Shown piece by piece: positions 59,001-64,000 of a stretch of 64,000 nt of DNA; position 1 is the stretch's first letter, and the number at the start of each line of letters is the position of its first letter. A model generated the notes under the pieces. The model was not told where the DNA came from and searched no databases. It saw only the letters and a program-made list of their open reading frames with translations. Made by a program: the position numbers and the translations under genes. The stretch comes from Cucumis sativus (lineage: Eukaryota; Streptophyta; Magnoliopsida; Cucurbitales; Cucurbitaceae). The stretch is from assembly GCF_000004075.3 (NCBI RefSeq), contig NC_026657.2, positions 28,614,408 to 28,678,407 of the forward strand. Direction: 5' to 3'.

Positions 59001-62000
59001 ATGCTCCACGGGGAAGTTTGGAAAGACTGAATCTGGCACAGTAGTCTATACCGACATAAATTTGGTAATGGTGTTTGTTTTAAGCTGAAGTTAAAATTTA
59101 GAAGTATACTTCTTCAATGATTCCAATTGATCCTCTTTATATACACAGATTAGTGGGATGGAACAAACCAGTTTTTTGTTTCAGCAAGCCTCAAAGGTAA
59201 TTCAAATACGTTGGCTTTATAATGTTATTTTGTCCAAGGAATATCGGTGGAGGTTAGTAGAATATTCCTTGTGTACTGGCTTTAGGGATTTCTGCAACTA
59301 TGGAAAAAAGAAAATAGGCTCTTTAATGAGAAACTCACGTTGTTCTTTTGGTTAGAGCAACACATCAGTATTTAATAGTTTGTGTCAGAACCTCTAGTTG
59401 TTATTACTCATCTTCCTTTGCTAGAGCTTCTTTTCCCATTTCTCATATCTGTTCCATCTCAAAACCATGTACGTTATATCAAGTCTAATATACTCATTTC
59501 CAGGTTGGTTTTTCTCACTCAAATATTCTTCGGAGCATTATTTACCATGCTTGCTTGCGGTATCCCAGTCTAGAATCATTGGACTGCATGTCTGGAAATG
59601 TGCCTAGAAGATCAATCTCCTCTCAACGTAGTCAAGCATATTCTACTCATGAAAGTATTCGGAAAGTTTTTGTTATTTTTGGAGGAAACACATCAGAACG
59701 TCAAGTCTCTCTTATGAGTGGAACAAATGTTTGGCTTAATCTGCAAGCATTTGATGACGTAAGTTACCCCAATTTCTGCCTAGATCTTGGAATCTAAATG
59801 TTTAAATACGTAATAGTTGAAAGGGCAGGTGCTCAAAATTGAGATCTGATTTAATTACTTTTCAATATTATATCCTTTCCATTCCTCCCGTGATTTTGAA
59901 GCCGATCACCAAGTTTGAGTATACAATTATGCAATGATGAACAATTGCTGATCTTTTCTAGGTATAAATACTACTTTGATCCACGTACTTTGGCTTTACT
60001 TCATTTTGGACCCTATACTTTTGAAATATTCACTTTGGTTCTTTTATTTTAAAAAATATTGGACCAAAATGGTATTTAAAATTAAAACCCAAAAAGTACT
60101 GGGACCAAAATAAACCCAAGTCAGAAGTACTTGGAACCAAAATGGTTTTCTTCCCCTCCTCTCTCTCTAAGAAACATAGATTCCTTCATTGTTATGAAAT
60201 TAGAAAATAATACTAACCCCAGCGCCAGAAGAATTACAAATTACACTCTATTGATGATCAAATGTTCGGTATCAAACCCAAGGTAACTGCCAAAATTGCT
60301 CATCGTATCAAGAGTTATTAGTTGCCATTTATAAAAGTTTTCAGATGTTGGTTTCTGTCTGAAGTGATGGTTGATTCAAAACCTCCAATGCAAAGTTTTA
60401 CTTCATTGATGGTTTATTTCTGTGTGCATCTTTTTCCCTATTTTAGTCTGAGAATAAATTTTATGGTTACAGCTTGAAGTAACTCCATGTTTACTTGCCT
60501 CATCCATTGAGCAAGAATCTGGTGTAGATTTGGACAAAAATGAAGCTGACTTGACCTCCAAAACAGTTTGGTCATTGCCGTAAGTTCTGACTGTAGTGAA
60601 TTTATGTATCTTTATCATTCTTATTGGGACATTGAGAAAGGAGGATTATAACCTTAGATGAAATTATCTACCTTTGAAATTTACAACTATTTCTGAGGCA
60701 TATAAGTACTAAGTGACAGTAATCATGTCTATGACGACCATTTTAAAGAACCATAGCCTAAAATATTTAACATTTCTTTGACCTTTGAACAGGGTCAAGG
60801 TTGTACAACCGTGTCCCTGACTTCTAAAAAAATATTTAACATTTCTTTTTACTATTTATTACTTGTGTAATTAATATTTTGAAAGTCAAATTGTCAAAAC
60901 ACTTACTTAAATGCAAGGTACAAAACATTTAAAAGTCGTTGGCATCCAAATATCTTATTATCCTGTAAATGAAGAGACCTCTTAGAAATTTAACGTTTTT
61001 TCCCCTTCATTTTGGCATGTATCATCCCCATCATTCTAATTGAGGAGTCTACAACAGAAACAATGTCTAGAAAATGTTCAGCACCGTCCATTCAGGCAGC
61101 TAGCCCTTTTAAATTATTCTTTGACATGACTTTTCTTTCTACGCAGTTATTCACTTGTGCTGAGACACACCACGGAGGAAGTTCTTGCTGCATGTGTTGA
61201 GGCCATTGAACCAAATCGAGCAGCATTAACATCTCATCTGCGTGAGCTAGTGGTGACTGATCTCGAACAAGGTCTGAAGAAGCATAGTTGGTTTGCAGGG
61301 TTTGATATCAAAGATAAATTACCTGTGAGATTTTCCTTGGAGCAGTGGATCGAGAAAGTGAAGGAAGTTGATGCAACAGTCTTTATAGCAGGTGTTGTTT
61401 CTAACTTCCAGGTGCCATACTGAGCACCTTCGTATATGTTGTTTCTAACCACCAGGTTCCAATTCTTGACATGGTCTCCTCTTCTCCTTCATATGAGAGA
61501 AATTCTAATCGCTTCAAGAAACTCATTAATGTCTGTCCCTAGCAGGATAGAACCTTGGAATTTGAATAACAGTGCAGCCAAGTTAGAAAACATAGCATAA
61601 TTTTTCTTTGTTTGACTTTTATCTTGTGAACATGATAGTGCATGGAGGCATTGGTGAAGATGGCACGCTTCAATCACTGTTAGAGGCCAAAGGAGTTCCT
61701 TATACAGGTTTGCCAAAATTCAACATTGGTTAAAGTGGACTACCAATAGTTGTGCTTTCCCTTTTACACTTAGTATTTCATTTTCTCAACTGAAGGTCCC
61801 GGAGTGGCAGCCTCTAACATATGTATGGACAAAGTATCAACATCGTTGGCTCTAAATCATGTACGTTAACCATCTAATTGTTATTTTTAAAGAGATCCGA
61901 TTTGTTATAATGGATAAAACCAGCATATATTCTGTTTTCACAAATTATCTTTATGAATAGCTTTCAGACTTCGGTGTACTTACCATTAAAAAGGATGTGA

Positions 62001-63620
62001 GGAGGAAAGATGATCTCTTGCGTTTCCCTATATTAAATGTATGGCATGACTTAACCTGCAAGCTTCAGTGTCAATCGTTATGTGTTAAACCAGCTAGAGA
62101 TGGTTGCTCGACCGGGGTTGCGAGACTATGGTAAAAGATGTAACATGCTGTTGTCTCTTTGCTTTCTCTAAAAATTTGATTAACCACTTGAAATATAGGA
62201 AAATTTTCGCTATTGTGTATATCAAATTATACTAGAAAGACATTTTTGCATTTACTTCCATTTGATTTATTTCTTCATGCAGCTGTGCTGATGACCTTGC
62301 AGTGTATGTGAAAGCATTAGAGGACTGCCTCGTCAGAATTCCTTCTAATAGTTTGTCAAAGGTACAAATAGTTATGTTCATCCCTAGGAATTTTTCTCCA
62401 TGCTATGTTATTCAAAACCAAAAGGACAACATGTTTTCCTGTTTGAGTGCCAGTAGACTACCTTACAGAAATAATAGACATCCGGCATTGAAAGGAAGTT
62501 TGTGCCTTAGGGTAGCTATACGAAATGTGGACAATTAATCGCTGTTAAATATGCATCTTTTCCTTATAAGTCAGTTTTCGGTTATAATTGTTGTTTTCAC
62601 ATTTTATTTAGTGTTAAGTTATAATGCCATTTTTGAATTATAGGCACATGGCATGATTGAAATGCCAAAACCACCTCCAGAGCTTTTGATTTTTGAACCT
62701 TTTATCGAGACCGATGAGATAATTGTTTCATCCAAAACTATCGATGCGTCTGAAAGACTTTTGTGGAAAGGTCAGAGTAGATGGGTGGAAATCACTGTAG
62801 GTGTTGTGGGAACACGTGGATCAATGCGCTCATTGAGTCCTAGTGTCACCGTCAAGGAAAGTGGGGATATATTATCTCTTGAGGAGAAATTCCAAGGTGA
62901 TCTATTTTTTCCTTTCAAACCAAGATGGAATTTTAATATTTGTTTGTAGTTCTGTTGAATTGGGCCTATACAGAATACAGGCTGTCTGTGAGGGTATCAA
63001 GCAAATATTTATCAGAAACAAGTAAAAATTGCTTAGTTTAATAAACACCAAGTAATTAAACATGACGGGATGCACTTTCAGCATGTGATAGAGAGCTATA
63101 GATGCTTGATTCCTTAACTTTAGTTTCTTGAAGTGGTCAATGACATATGCGCCTAATTGACAGGTGGGACTGGCATCAATTTAACTCCACCACCATTATC
63201 GATTATTAGGTTTGTGGTGATACTTCATTCTTTAACAGAGTCTCGTTTTAATTATTGAAACTAGAGTAGCTTGCTCTGTCTAATGGGTAGCTACTTTTCT
63301 TTTTTATACAACATTAGTTTCTACTACTCAGTACTATTTCATATAATCATATTAGATGCTATACTTCAGCTGCTTCCTCAATTAAACTTTGAAAGCATAA
63401 AATTTCTCCTGTTTGTGAAAAATATATGTTTAATATTTAAACACTACATCAAGTTGCTTCTCGGTTTTCCTTTTTACACTGTATTTATGAAGGTTTTTCT
63501 TTCTACGTAAGTAATGAATCGCTGGGGAAGTGTAAACAACATATTGAACTGATTGCAAACGCACTACAGCTGGAAGGATTTTCCCGAATTGATGCATTTG
63601 TAGATGTTGACAGTGGAAAG
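56054..63620 (+). CDS. DDL: D-alanine-D-alanine ligase homologue, double unit, partial at window end
   Basis: Twenty-two exons, first 56054-56395, last seen 63512-63620, all GT/AG and in phase, encode 913 residues; the C-terminus lies beyond base 64000. Residues 1-80 are Ser/Pro-rich and look like a chloroplast transit peptide. Two ATP-grasp ligase units follow. Unit 1 (about 87-490) has VGLICGGPSAERGISLNSAR, VIHGRFGEDGGIQ, VKPARAGSSIGV and TDINLISGMEQTS. Unit 2 (from about 500) has VFVIFGGNTSERQVSLMSG, VHGGIGEDGTLQSLLEA, CVKPARDGCSTGV and GTGINLTPPP, and stops short of its EVNT-type motif. Bacterial Ddl joins two D-alanines for peptidoglycan. Plants keep this fused form in plastids; in moss it is linked to plastid division. 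The exons are 57086-57129, 57223-57334, 58855-59064 and so on, many under 100 bp. Confidence 0.93.
59974..60145. mobile_element. Fold-back/MITE-like element in ligase intron 13
   Basis: The left half (TTTGATCCACGTACTTTGGC, later TTTTGGACCCTATACTTTTG) is repeated in inverted orientation in the right half (AAAAAGTACTGGGACCAAAA, later AAGTACTTGGAACCAAAATG). The two arms of about 80 bp would form an imperfect hairpin over nearly the whole element. This TTTGGTCCCTGTACTTT-type fold-back sequence is common in plant introns. No target duplication was resolved. Confidence 0.6.
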
Positions 63621-64000
63621 GTAATTCATATGATGTTTTCTCCTTGCGTGGCTTTTTCCATTCATCAAATTGTCCCACCAAGACAATATCGAATCGTTTA
63701 AGATTTATAATACATCAGGGGAGGAATTCTTTGCTTTCTCGTTAACCAAAATATCCTACACATTTTATCTCATAAAAACAAGTAAGGGATGCCCTTATTT
63801 GTTAACGAACTTTCAAGGATGTTTGTCCAAGTATTTGGGAACTTAATCAAAAGATTTTGAAACAAAAGTCTCTTTTTGAGTTTAGGCACATTGGAATGCC
63901 TTGAATTCATAATGCTCCTAGTAACTAAGTACGGGTTTAAGGACGGCGTGCGGTAGTAGGGGATTTGGGGGCAACACCCCTAAACCTATTCAACTCTTCA
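63621..64000. other. Ligase intron 22, running off the window
   Basis: No further ligase exon is recognisable. The last 70 bases are GC-richer than the rest and contain GGGATTTGGGGGCAACACCC, which can fold on itself and is reminiscent of motifs in plant retroelement LTRs, so an insertion may begin here. Confidence 0.35.

Noticed and set aside
1-64000. A novel multi-gene defence, biosynthetic or CRISPR-like system
   Set aside because: The genes belong to known, functionally separate plant families in conserved order. Nothing in the window behaves like a new gene system; the unusual content is in the non-autonomous retroelement family.

Overview
The window is nuclear DNA from a flowering plant, a eudicot (possibly a cucurbit, but I cannot fix the family from sequence alone). 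The evidence is intron-rich genes with GT/AG junctions, plant-only protein families (OVATE, WEB/DUF827, TOM1-like, PPR, LURP-one-related), AT-rich spacers with many microsatellites, a plant MIR164 hairpin and plant retroelements whose primer site matches initiator tRNA-Met. Exon coordinates were set by hand from reading frame, GT/AG junctions and remembered family sequences.

Layout. 1-3238: retroelement debris. A minus-strand copy of a small non-autonomous LTR element runs off the left edge and sits inside a dead HD-Zip I gene, followed by a LINE 3' remnant. 3239-4969 (-): five exons of a conserved secretory-pathway membrane protein whose C-terminal exons I cannot find. 5071-9700: AT-rich spacer. 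9701-10678 (-): OVATE family transcriptional regulator. 10679-16047: spacer with repeats. 16048-20659 (+): two-TM, zinc-ribbon, coiled-coil NST1-like protein. 21774-23366 (-): WEB family coiled-coil protein. 24574-26020 (-): lectin/PAN membrane protein of the At5g03700 type. 29528-31646 (+): mitochondrial alanine:glyoxylate aminotransferase, nine exons. 32861-39024 (-): TOM1-like ubiquitin-binding trafficking protein, eight exons, with intron 3 carrying both a SINE and a complete 1443-bp LTR element. 42452-43209 (-): LURP-one-related protein. 44307-45782 (+): intronless PPR protein. 50470-50600 (-): MIR164 precursor. 56054 to beyond the right edge (+): double-unit D-Ala-D-Ala ligase homologue, 22 exons seen.

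The genes are not an operon or pathway. Their order does match, from memory, pieces of three Arabidopsis blocks: At2g38370-38420 (WEB, AGT3, TOL6, PPR), At5g01747-01840 (MIR164b, LOR15, TOL7, OFP1) and At3g08790-08840 (TOL8, DDL). The window therefore looks like a less fractionated version of one ancestral segment.

The most interesting non-genic item is the small LTR element family. It has two copies in opposite orientation about 35 kb apart, with conserved ends, diverged middles, a variable 16-bp repeat in the LTR, and a conserved hairpin about 50 nt after the primer-binding site whose one base difference still pairs in RNA. I see no CRISPR array, rRNA gene, convincing tRNA gene or virus-derived coding region.
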